A stretch of DNA of 64,000 bases. Source: Scedosporium boydii (lineage: Eukaryota; Ascomycota; Sordariomycetes; Microascales; Microascaceae). The notes beneath the pieces were generated by a model. That model searched no databases. It saw nothing but the letters and a program-made list of their open reading frames with translations, and was not told the DNA's origin. Below are positions 32,411 to 42,930 of the stretch, piece after piece. Each line of letters opens with the position of its first letter. Positions within the stretch are counted from its first letter, which is position 1. Position numbers and translations under genes: made by a program. The DNA lies in contig NJFT01000114.1 in NCBI GenBank assembly GCA_002221725.1, positions 58,908-122,907 on the forward strand. Direction: 5' to 3'.

Positions 32411-33619
32411 TTACTCAGTAGGCTGTAGCATGTCGTCGTCATAGAGATCGTTCCACCAAATCATGTCCCGCAGCATCTCCTCACTCAAGCCGGCGTTGAC
32501 AAAATGCTCCCTCTGGGGCGTTCTGATCCTACTATGGATCTCGCCAGCCGCCCTCCAGCCAAAAAAACCGGCCATCTCCCAGTCGACAAGTCCCACGATC
32601 TTGTCATCGTCGACGATGCAGTTGGACGTGCTAAAGTCGTTGTGCATGAAACTTATATCCGGGTCAGTGACGGCATTCGAGAAGATGATGTCCCATTCTA
32701 GCGGATTGATACGGCCATTGGTGCAAATGTTGGGATCCTCGACGATATGGCCGCGAGCCTGGCGTCCGCCGGCGGGTTTAATAGTGTGCAGCAGCCGAAG
32801 TATCTCCCGTGCCTGCAGTTTAAAGCTCTCCTTTTGGCTTTGTGATAAATACGGCCAGGCGACGGCTAGGGCAACGCCGGGAAGTCGTTCTTGAACCAGT
32901 ACCTGGCAGCCATTGATCTACGATGGTGTAAGCGAGCGTGAGGCATCGCTAAGTTAGGATGGTATTGATACCTTGCCCGCAAAGTAAATATCCGGCACCC
33001 TCACAGCTTTCAAGATGCTCCTAGCAAGAGCAACGGCCTGGACTTCGTTGGCATCCGCATACGAGTAGTCGATCTCGGTCGTTGTCTCGTGCAGATGGCT
33101 CGACTTGACGATGATGCTGCCAAGGACGAACACGTCGCGGCCGGCCTCATCAGCAGGATAGATTCTGGCTGATTCGTTGCAGAGGTCAACAACTGACGCC
33201 CAATATTGCAGAGAGTCCGCAGAATGGGAGTTGATATGCTGGGGATCGACCTTGAAATCGTCCGGTCTGGGTAGATATCGGCCGTAGAGCGGCACATCTG
33301 CGTAGAGATCAGTAGCCGGTATCTGATCCGGGCCCGCTACATATGGATTCATGGTGGAATTGGCTGTGACGAATCGAGGAGCAAAAAGGTTCGTGATTCC
33401 GGCTGCAGGCAACGCCCTCTCTTGGTAAGGGATTGATAGATTCCAGAGGGTGCTTGTCAAGGTCTTGATCGCTAGGCTGCCTTGAAAAGGCACAATTCTA
33501 TGACACACAGATACCAGTGGTGCCGCTTGGGCCCATTGTTGCCTAGCATTGAGTCCCCTAGGCTTGATATTCTCTGTATTGGGGATTGGGGATGAACGAG
33601 GGTAGGGCGTCGCTGTCAT
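32411..33619 (-). CDS. APH-family (aminoglycoside phosphotransferase-like) kinase
   Basis: Exons 33619-32972 and 32917-32411 on the minus strand, with a 54-nt intron (GTATCA donor, CTAAC branch, TAG acceptor). Product 384 residues. The start is the ATG at 33619. The central part carries the APH/choline-kinase-like core: the catalytic loop MHNDFSTSN (Asp310, Asn315) and the metal-binding IVGLVDWEMAGF (Asp328-Trp329), in correct order and spacing. The N-terminal 200 residues are not conserved in a way I recognise. APH-like proteins are common in filamentous fungi and phosphorylate small molecules or proteins. Drug resistance should not be assumed from the family name. Nearby genes give no metabolic hint. 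Confidence 0.85.
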
Positions 33620-35091
33620 TCATGGGCGGGCGATGACGTCCATCCTGACCTTCGGGAGACAGAGGTGGCCCCCTTTGGTGATTGAAATTGAGAATTCGAA
33701 TTTCTTGGTGTTCGCATTCCTGGGGCTGGTCGTTGCTGTCCGAATAGGAAGTACCAATTTAGTGCCTGGTTATGTGCCTGGAACCCTCGTTCCCCATCTG
33801 GCGCCTGCCCAGATTACACGATTTGGCGCCACCAGCACCAACTCCTCTCCTTAGACGAGCTCATAAACGAATCTAGTATGGGGTCACCGGATCAAGTTCA
33901 AGCCGGGAGTGGCCAAAATCTTGGCTTGACCAGAGGCCAAGTTTGAACTGTCGCATCGCCTGCCCATGAGAGCCAATTGCCAGATTAGTTTAGAAAGTGA
34001 AGCTGTATGACGTCACAGCATTTGGGCGAAGAGTTGACGTGGAACAGTTTTGGGTAGTTGAAGCTGAAAACGTTCATTACTAATCAATTCACCTTGGGTC
34101 ACGTGGGGGTAGGAACAGCAAGATGTCTTCGTCGCCTTATTGAAAGACGGAGAACTCGAAGGGCGGAACGGAGCCATCGACACGATACCATCTTGAGGTG
34201 GCTGTCGTCAACATCAATTGATGTCTTTGTATGGGCCGATCAAGACATAATCCATAATACTCGGTATACTGAAGGATATAGCCGTGGACTCTTTCCTGCG
34301 CTTCATAGAGGTTGAGGCCCTCTCTCTGCCTTCTCAGCTTAGGTCCGCGGGATCAGCAGAACCACCGCCCGCGATGACAGCAGACCGTTCAAGTGCACGG
34401 TATTTGTTAGCTTCTCCAAGAGACCCATTACGGCGCACGATGAGCAAATGTCCAGGCACGTCTCTTTTCACAGGTTTTCCTCCGTAGTACCCTAATGCCT
34501 TTAGGATTGTTGTGGAGGGCGAGAGATTGAAATAGAGCTCGAGACGCAGTTTGGTTTTGGACCAGAGCAACCCGGATGAAGACGACCTGGCCAGCAAGGC
34601 CTCTGACGTGTTAGAGAGAGGCACAGTGTCCTCCGCTTCCTGCGTGTGGGATTTGGAAGATTGCGGATCTGGGGAAACCGGTCGGATCAATAACTTACCG
34701 AACATTCGGGGAGGGGCAAGTTGCCGATTCAGTGAGCGACCTGAAGTGGGCGAAACAAGGTGTGTTCCTTGTCCTTGAGCGAGCTGCTCTCCTTTCATAC
34801 CTGCCCAATGACTTCACGAGAACATATCTCACAGTAAGAAAAGAACCAAATATCTCAATCTCCATCTTATTCAAATCCTAAATGCTATACAACTCTCCCC
34901 CGGAAAACATGAAAACCAGTCCCATGTTTCCCTCCTTTCCCCGAAAGTCCATGCAACAATCCTTTTTCTATTCCCCCCAAAGAAAACAAGAAAAAAGAAG
35001 TCCCAGACTTTCTCTGTAACCAAAAAATGCCCATGACCCGCGTAACAAATGAAAAATCCCATGAAACCCAAGTGGTGATATATATAATATT
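33620..35091. other. Spacer with no recognised gene
   Basis: Holds the APH gene promoter. A 154-codon ORF (34334-34798, minus) has no known motif, no ATG-dependent context I can support, and overlaps other ORFs, so it is not called. Confidence 0.35.
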
Positions 35092-36478
35092 TTAATACAA
35101 CCCCACGAGGATGTCACCCCTAACCCTCGCAGTAAGATGAACTTCAGCCTCCAAATCCAGCTTGATACCAACCATCAGCGCCGCATCCTTGAGCTTTCCG
35201 TCGGCCCCGACGGGACCCTTGAGGAGATTACCTGAGCAGCGACGTTAGCCCTCTTCGCTCTTCCGGTGCGGAGGCCCCAGTCGAAGACGGCCCCGCTGGG
35301 CGGTGATTGCGCCGCTATTCTTTCAAGTGCTTGTGATTCTGATGATTCTGATTCGGAGGGTGATGGCGGCTCGACCGAGTTGTGGTGCTGGCTGGGTGGT
35401 CGAGGCGGGAGAGGTGCTACGGACATGTCGTCCTCGATTGGGCGGGAGGGTTTTCTTGAAGAAGAGGATGGAGTAGTAGATGACTTACCAATGACGCCGT
35501 TGGCCTGGCCGGAGAGGTTGGGGAGGGGAAGGTTGGCAATGGGGCCGCGGTTGCCGGCCTGGGTGTTGCCCTGAGTGTAGGCCTGAGCGGTATCCATGGC
35601 GAGTTGAGGGTTCTTGGCGCTGTATCAACAAAGTGAATACAAGTTAGTTTTAAACATGATTTCCTTGGAACGAGCGGATGTGTGTGTTAGGGGGGGATTA
35701 TTAAAAATAAAAAAGAAAACCCCCCCCTCGCGCTAGCCAAAACGAAGAGGAATCTCTCTCGGAGTAGTTAAAAAGCTTACGGAGAGGACATTGTTGGAGC
35801 TGGAGTTACGCGCTGCTGAGGCTGCTGCGTCTGCTGCTGCTGATCCTGAATCTGCCTAGCACTAGCTGGCTTAGTCTCTTCGACACGACTCCTCGACGGC
35901 GTAGCGCGAGGAACCTCTGGAGAGACCGGACGAGAAGGGGCACGAGAAGGGGCTTGCTGCCGGGTGGAAGAAGCCGACGATTTCCTCTCGGGCGTGGAGG
36001 TGGGAATGGTGGAAGTGGCTTGCCTTGACGGGGCTCGAGCTGTCGAGGCTGCTTCCTGACGAGCGGGAAGCTGTTGTTGTTGTTGGGTGGGGGTGGGAGG
36101 AGCGGGTCGAGACGACGGTGCCGTCGGCCGGTTGGAGGAGGACGTGTTGTCTGTAGATGGAGTCTCCGGAGCTGTACCGGAGAGAAGGGGAGATTCTAAA
36201 AGGGCGGGAGGAGGAGTAGGGAACTGCTGCTGTCGGATGGGATTATCCTCGGGTGAGATGGCAGTTAGGGACCGTGTGCGGGACCGAGCTGCTGCCGATG
36301 ACCTGGAGGAAAAGGATGGGTCGGTGGAGATTTTGATGGGGAGCTTGAGTGTCGACGCGCGTCTTAGACGGGGTGAGAGCTCTGGGGATTCTTGAGGGGA
36401 ATAGGGAGTTCCGCCTGTAGAGAAGCGCTTGTTGGCCGTTGGGGTGCTTTGGGAAGCGATGGCGGCCACCGTGCAATA
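35092..36478 (-). CDS. Ser/Pro/Gln-rich protein with conserved short C-terminal domain
   Basis: Well-supported 3' part: coding to 35781 joined to 35619-35489 and 35231-35092 over introns of 161 and 257 nt, all GT-AG. The end reads NLLKGPVGADGKLKDAALM, then LDLEAEVHLTARVRGDI, a short domain I have seen at the C-terminus of small fungal proteins of unknown role. Upstream, about 230 codons (35781 to about 36478) are open and coding-like: Ser, Pro, Gln and Thr rich, with KRFSTGGTPYSP and LRRASTLKLPIK. This upstream frame has no ATG. An intron end with branch CTAACG and acceptor TTAG lies just before it (36479-36510), so a further 5' exon is needed; a candidate ATG at 36723 does not give a clean junction. 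Alternatively, translation starts at ATG 35791, giving 93 residues. The N-terminus is unresolved. Confidence 0.55.
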
Positions 36479-39400
36479 CTAACGTTTGGGGAAAAAAGGA
36501 AGCGTTAGTCGTAAGGACCGGGGAGAGGACTTTTTTTGTAGAAAGAAGAAGAGATTGAGAGATGTGATTGTTTGGTTGATGATGGAGAAGAGAAGGGAAT
36601 GGGAGGATGAGAAGAAGGGATGATGGATGTGTTTTATATTCTTGGATCCGTTCGTCTGAATTGGAGATGGCTTCTCCTTTTCGAAGCTCACAACTCGATG
36701 TAACTTTCTTTTCTCCTACTCATGTCGTGCCTTCTTTTGCTCTTCCGTCTCACAGACGTTGCCGACCAGACCAGTAAGCACGGACATGCTCCTCCCCTCG
36801 TGTCCCTTTCCCTTTCTCTCCCTTTCGCTTGGTTCCGATCCATAGGATCTGTCAAGGTTCGTTTCACGCATCCCCATGGGCCGGTCCAGTTCCAGCCCTC
36901 CCCTCTCTGATCATCTACCCATTCGCAATAGCCGCCTATCGCCTCAAACAAGCCTCCTTCCCCCCTCCCCTTCCCTTGGTGAGGTTCTTCCCCCTAGGGC
37001 CAGCCACATCATTGATACGATCCTTATCATACGGAGTAGCAATGGGTTCATCAAGCCTAGATCCTCGAGGAGCTCATGTTCCCCACAGACAAGGGCCATT
37101 ACGAATGGGGGTACTAGCCAGGCCCTCCCTTCGGCCCCCTCGCCCGTGAGCATGGTGGCACTGAAGGAGCCAAGTCGATGAATCCCTGCTCCCTTTCTGA
37201 CATTGGGAGCAATGCGAGTGGTTGTACAGAGAATCAGAAATTCCCCTTACTGCTACTGGCCTAGTCAGGTACGGCGAATGCATGTACTGCTAGTGAATGC
37301 GTCCGATATGGATCAGTGCTTCAGCCTGCGTCTCTTTTCCCCGAGCGAGGTTGAACTTGCCAAACTCAGCTCTCCCTCGTGAAAGTCGTGAGGACTCGGA
37401 GGTAAAGTACCTGCAGGATGGAGGCACTACCCGCAAGTCTTTTGAAGGTACGAGCTGAGTAAAGAAAATGTACCTGTGACTAGTATATGAAAAGCATAGA
37501 TAGCGAAAGTACCTTAGACCTTCAAACAAGGTCATAATTCCTATCGGAATATTAATCTCATCTATTATCACTCTCCATCACCAGCAAATAGTGACCTTCT
37601 TTTGACGTTATTGTAGGTACCCAAGTACAATTGTAAATACAGCCTGTCAAAATTCCCCGAGAAATAAAAAGAAGTTATGGGGAAAATCGTGCTATGAGCA
37701 CAAACCCGAGTTTCAACAGCGTCAAGGCTCAAAAATCGTATGTTTTTGTCTCCAGCCATATCTGTTGCTCTTGCAGATCCGACCAGGGGGGTGGTACAAG
37801 AAGCTGGAGCGTTGTTCTTGGCAGCGAGAGGCCCGATCCCGTACATCCACGAAGCAAGCCACAGCAGAGCACCAGCACGAACAGATTGCATCTGCCGACA
37901 ACTGGGGCATAAACGAGGAGGAAGAAGAAGGGCCGGAGCCCGTAGATCAATGGTGGCTCTAGTCTTTTCATCATTGGCCTCTCTGTCTCCCCGGGTTTAG
38001 CTTCGACGGACCAGCAAAAAGGCGAAAATCAACCAGCCCAGGCGGCACAAAAGAACGCCACGAACGAATCTTAATCGGATTCTTCGCAGAAAGGATCCAA
38101 TTGATGCGACACTCCAAGTCTTGGTGTGTGGGTTTAGCTCGGGTAGATCCATGTCCAGCCAGGGGTGCGTTTTCCCCCCGTTGGAGAGCGTGTGTGTGGG
38201 TGCGGCAGCGTCTGCTTCAGAGCCGGGGTAGGATTTCTAGAAAATCGAATCATTTCCGGCCTCTGGGCAAATCGGCGAATTTTATTTTGGCTTTTTGGCG
38301 TTTCATGGGTATATGCTGTTGCTCTTAATCCCCTTCCCTTCCCTACCTTTCCCTTTGCGCAGGCCAGGCCAGGCCAGGCCAGGCTCCACCGGGAGTTGAA
38401 CTCTGCTCTCTGACACAAGACCTCAGCCCATATTTCTCTCGTCTATGTCTTCCTGTGGCCCCGTTCGAGCGGAGCCCTTCTCTCGGCGGCGGAAAGGCAA
38501 ATATGTACGATGTTAGGGGCTGCGACGTGCATCTCTATCGTAGCCGACCGCGACCTCAACGGCGACCCATACTAGTGTAGTTCCCGCCGACGCCCCCGTG
38601 CCCGTTGCCGCTCCCACCCTTCCCCGTCCCATCAATGTCCATCGCATCTCGACCTTTTTCACTCGGATTCAGTTCAATCTTTGCCCCTGTCGTGCACGCT
38701 CTTGGGTCCTACCTCGTAAATGTTCCTCCTCGTACCTGTGTAAAGCTGCCATCAATCGATGTTTGATGTTTTCCCTACCCTTCACAGCTTCGACCCCCGA
38801 TCAGCTGATGATCTCCCTCCTCGCACCACACCCAAAGCGTGTACTATGCCCAGACACTCCGATCATCAAACACTCCCATTCCCACTACCATTCACCTTCC
38901 CCCTTTTGTCGTACCTCGTAGTAGTGGTTAGTATGAAGTAGTACAAACGAAGCAACAATCCATTCCAGACCTTCTGTAAGCCATGACAAAAGAAGTGTAC
39001 GTTGTGTAGAACCGATTCCAATTTGTCCGTCCCATCAACCAAAACCAGGAACAGCCCTCGAGCCCGAGACAACACATGGCACATTACCGTCCTTGTCTCA
39101 TTGCCGTCCGAGAAACCCAATCTCGTACTACGCTCACTATTGCCCAGTACCCTGAATCCCTGAGCTCCCAAGGAGCCCCCGAACTCTGGGGGTTAGGGTC
39201 CAAGGGAAGCTCCTGCACCGTAAGCTGTCCTCACTCCCACAACACCTTCCTTCGAATGTTCCCTTTTTTCGAATGCCAGAAGCACAACTGGATTGTGTAA
39301 AGAGCATTATTCAAACGTGTTTCAACAGCCCTACCCATTCCTTCCCGACCTCTTCGGCGCCTCCGACCAAGGTTGTGTGGTTGGCGAACCATCCCTTCAC

Positions 39401-39764
39401 CCGTCCTATGCTCAATTATTCCGCCTGAGCTATAGCAGATCCTTCTTTCTTCTTCTTCGTCTTGAAATTCCGCAGTCAAGTCATCTTATTGCAGTGCAAG
39501 AAGAGAAAACACTAGACCAACATTCCCTGCCATTGACTGGCATTGAAACCCCAAGACTTGATCTTCCCCGCTTTGCATTAATCAATAATACATATCCTTA
39601 ATCCCAAGCAGAGCTTGAGCTTCTAGTAAGAGGAGAAGGAACAAGAGGGGAAGAAGAAAAAAGAGAAAAAAAGTTGCGTGAAGCTCAAGATACCCACAAG
39701 CTAGAGGAAGAGTTGAGAGACACACACAGAGAGAGAGAGAGAGCTACCCCATTGAGCAGCGAGA
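36479..39764. promoter_or_regulatory. Divergent spacer between the Ser/Pro-rich and Gln/Asn-rich genes
   Basis: 3.3 kb between divergently transcribed genes. It contains the unresolved 5' exon and leader of the Ser/Pro-rich gene (left) and, at 39615-39760, a purine-rich leader with GA repeats directly before the next ATG. Short ORFs are not conserved-looking. Confidence 0.4.
38361..38384. repeat. Short AGGCC tandem repeat
   Basis: Just under five head-to-tail copies of the 5-mer AGGCC in non-coding sequence. Confidence 0.8.
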
Positions 39765-41759
39765 ATGCTCACCTTCATCGCGGGCTTCGCCGCCGTCTTT
39801 GGCACGGCCGAAGGTGTTCGCGCCGCCCAGTCCAAATCAAGAAAAGAAGAGCACCGAACGAGGAAAAATAATCTCGTGGCTCACTGTCCCAAGAGCTCCA
39901 AGTTCAGCCCTCTCCTGGAGGGCAGAGCTATCGTCCTCGCCGGAGACAAGGTAAGACACCCTATTTCCTGGTCCCACGAAGATAAGCTTCACGACTGTTA
40001 ACATGTTTTTCTTCCTCTCGTAATCTAGGTCTACATTGACACAGGCACCGAATACAACGTCCCCTTCGGCCACCCCTTCGAAGGCTACTACCTCCCCTAC
40101 CCAGGCCAACGATACTCCGGCCTCGTCTCAACAATCACCCACGAGGCCCCCATCATGAACTGGATCTTCGTCCACAAAGACACGTACGAGATCAAATTTG
40201 GCACGCGCGCGCTGTCCGAGGGGAACCTCACGGGGCCGTGGGACTGCACGCGGCAAGATAAGCGGCTGACTTTCGGCGGCTGGGAGGGGTTCTGCGCCGT
40301 CAAGGAGGGCGATTTCTGGGCGCTTTACTTCGATCGCGATAATGATCGGCTGAAGAACAAGGTGGCGCCTGGGACGCCGGTTATTGAGCTCGAGCTGTTG
40401 AGGACGGAGTTGAAGGCAATTAAGCCGGAGGAGGTTCAGTTGACGGAAGAGCAGTTGAAGGCCTTGCAGGAGCAGGCTAAGCTGGAGGCGGAGAAGATGG
40501 CTAAGGAGCAGGCTGAGAGAGAAGCGCAGGGGCAGGCGCTGAAAGAAGCCTTTATGAAGGCGCAAGCTGAGGCCGAGGAGAAGGAGAGGCTCCAGGCGCA
40601 GCAGAAAACCCAAGCGGAAGCTCAACCGCAAGCTCAAGGTCAATCCCAGCAGGCCGAGGGGCACGCTCAACCGGCATCCCAAGATCATACTCAGCAAGCC
40701 CAGCCTCAGACCCCAACTCAGGCCACGCCCGAGGTCAAAGTTCAGTCTGAGAGCTCCGGCCAAACGTCTCCAACTTCCACATCCGACGAGCAATCGAGCT
40801 CCTCTTCCCCGCCGGACAGCTCTGGCCAGCCATCGCCGACCTCCACTTCCGATGAGCAGTCCAGTTCTCCTTCGCCGCCCGAACGCCAGCGTACGAGGAA
40901 AAGACGGAAGGACCGGCCCACGATCAAGATTCCTTCAAATAATCCCAACGCCACCGCCAGCAATCCCAACAGTATCAACAACAATAATAACCGCCGTACT
41001 CCAAAATCAGGGCGGAATGGCGGGAGGAGATCACCCGAGAGGACAGGCACGCCGAATGGAAGGAACGACACTAAGAGTCCCAACGGTAGAAACGGAAATA
41101 GGCCGAATGGGAACGGGGCTAAGAGTCCGAGTCAATCTAATAATGGAGGAAGAAGCCCGAGTCAGTCAAGCCGGGGAAGGAGTCCACCTAGGAACAATGG
41201 CAGAAACAACAATGGCCGGCGGAGCCCTGACGCTATGACGACGAGTTCCAACGGCAGGAGTAACAACAGGCGAAGGAGCCCCGATGCTATGACAACTAGT
41301 TCCAATGGCAGGAACAACAATGGGCTAAGGAGCCCTGATGCCATGACTACTAGTTCCAACGGGCGAAGGACCCCTAATGGCAGGAGGAATGGAGCTAACG
41401 GACCTCGAACACCCAGTGCAAGAAATGCGCTGAATAGTCCCAGGAACGCAAACACCAGAAGCCCGAGGGTGGCCAATCCAAGCAGCAGTCTCAGGAGCCC
41501 AAGTGTCATGAAGAGCCCTAGTGGCTTGATGAGTCCAGGCCTAGTGTCTAGCCCAAGAGGCATGATAAGTCCTCGGGGACCGAACACCGCGAGAAGTCCG
41601 TTTGGAATAGATGGTATTACCGCAAAGTTGGGAACACCCACTTTGCTTGGGAACGGCGGGGCAGCCGGGTTGAATAGGCTGACGAGAGGACAAGAGTCAA
41701 CGTCTTCTTCGAGGTACCCATCTGAGGATGAGCTGCCGCCATCTCCCGATGTTGACTAG
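39765..41759 (+). CDS. Protein with conserved N-terminal domain and low-complexity Gln/Glu and Asn-Gly-rich tails
   Basis: Exons 39765-39950 and 40029-41759, with a 78-nt GTAAGA-TAG intron. Product 638 residues. Residues 1 to about 205 look folded (VYIDTGTEYNVPFGHPFEGY, then PWDCTRQDKRLTFGGWEGFC and FWALYFDRDNDRLKNK), a fungal-specific module I do not know by name. A coiled-coil-like Gln/Glu/Ala/Lys segment follows (about 205-285). Next come two near-identical 22-residue Ser/Pro units (SPTSTSDEQSSS) and a long Asn/Gly/Arg/Ser-Pro tail with three tandem 18-residue units (RSPDAMTTSSNGR). There is no signal peptide of certain quality and no membrane segment, so it is probably intracellular. The many RSP and SP motifs would suit proline-directed phosphorylation (inference). 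Confidence 0.78.
41220..41381 (+). repeat. Coding minisatellite, 3 x 54 nt
   Basis: Units 41220-41273, 41274-41327 and 41328-41381 each encode 18 residues beginning with an Arg-Ser-Pro-Asp-Ala-Met core. They are diverged mainly at third codon positions, so the peptide repeat is being kept. Confidence 0.85.
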
Positions 41760-41889
41760 ATAGGCTTGGTTGATATACGTTTAGGAATTGAGCGAAATGA
41801 GGAGTTTACGGGTTCTGGCACTTTTGCGGGGACGTAAATGAACGAGGGAAAACCACTTGATGGAAAGGAACGGGTTGGATCCGATAAAA

Positions 41890-42930
41890 CAGTAGACATG
41901 GATACCATTGCATTAGGAATAGAAGGACATGAATTTCAAGAGTGCCATGCATTTGCTTTTGCCGTCCCCAGCGCGGTGGCGGGAACTGAGTCCTATTATC
42001 AAGAAGTATGGTGGGATGAGCGAGGGGAAAACACGGATCCGGCTCCGGATGTGATAACGGCCTAATCGGCTCGAGCCTTCAATGGGTTCTTAGCGTAGAA
42101 TCACCCTTCTTCTTATATGACGTTTCACTAAACGAGAATTAATTCAATAATAGAATCATCTGGGATGCTGCTGACTTCGGTTAATATGGCCGGGGCCAAT
42201 ACACGAACTACTCATCGTTGTCAGATCCCCATGAAGGCTTTCGGCGGTCGTATTCGGACGCGAGAGAAAGCTGGGGAAGACCAGTGCCCACTTACAAAAA
42301 GATAGCCAAGCCTGGCTCCTTAAATGACGCTCTCGGCAAGTTGCCGCTAAATACCGACTAAAAAGCCTGAGAGGTAAAACCTCTCATCTAAAATGCCAGC
42401 TGAAACCAACAGGTGCAAATCTGGCGCGATGGCCGCAATTGCTGCCAAAATTGCTGCCAAAATTGCTAAAAAAGATCAATACCCGGCCGGGGGTGAGAGA
42501 GAGGAGAGATTAATGCAATGATGAAAAGGGAACGAAAACGGCGTGGAAACCAGCCGTGCAGCCAACTTCTGACAAGAAAGGCCTGTAGTTGCGGAAAAGA
42601 AACTGCCCAATCAGAAGAGTTAACCAATGAAGGGGGGATTCTTCTGTCAGAGAGATGCGAGGCTCTCTTCGTGGAAACCCTGGTCTTATTGCCTCTTCTT
42701 GCTACGGAGGACGTGAGAGCCTAGCCGGACTCGGAATTCCATGAAAAGGCTCTTCCCCCGAGCTACGATAAACCGTTCCGACAATGGCGGAAGGACGTCG
42801 GATGCGGCCAAGCCAGCGCTAATTAATTGAGGGAAAGCGTATCCGTGCTCGGGATACAATTGACGGAGTTCCCCGAGTTGACGTCATCAACTCCGGAAGA
42901 CATCTCCGGCATCCGACGTTCAAGAACAGG
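41890..42930 (+). repeat. Dispersed direct repeat, copy A (about 1 kb, diverged)
   Basis: Collinear by eye with copy B at about 51957-53020. Shared landmarks in the same order: GGAATAGAAG, ATCAAGAAGTATG, CCATGAAGGCTTT versus CGATGAAGGCTTT, CCCACTTACAAAAAGAT, a GCTG-rich block with AATTGC repeats, GAGGCTCTCT, and GAGTTCCCCGAGTTGACGT. Gaps and substitutions are frequent. The 75-codon ORF at 41838-42065 falls mostly within the repeat and is not called. No transposase or reverse transcriptase and no clear terminal repeat seen. Edges are approximate. Confidence 0.75.

Noticed and set aside
34334..34798. 154-codon minus-strand ORF
   Set aside because: No recognisable motif, ambiguous start, and overlapping ORFs on the other strand; insufficient support for a gene.
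38361..38384. AGGCC run as a CRISPR-like array
   Set aside because: Simple 5-bp tandem repeat without spacers, in a eukaryotic genome.
38370..38410. tRNA-like T-arm on the minus strand (GAGTTCAACTCCCGG)
   Set aside because: No matching acceptor stem, D-arm or anticodon arm within the required distance.
40128..41641. Leu-rich minus-strand ORFs opposite the Asn/Gly-rich gene
   Set aside because: Mirror of the Gln/Glu- and Asn/Ser-rich coding strand; hydrophobicity is an artefact of codon complementarity.
41838..42065. 75-codon ORF after the Asn/Gly-rich gene
   Set aside because: It lies mostly in the dispersed repeat and is not kept open in the second copy.
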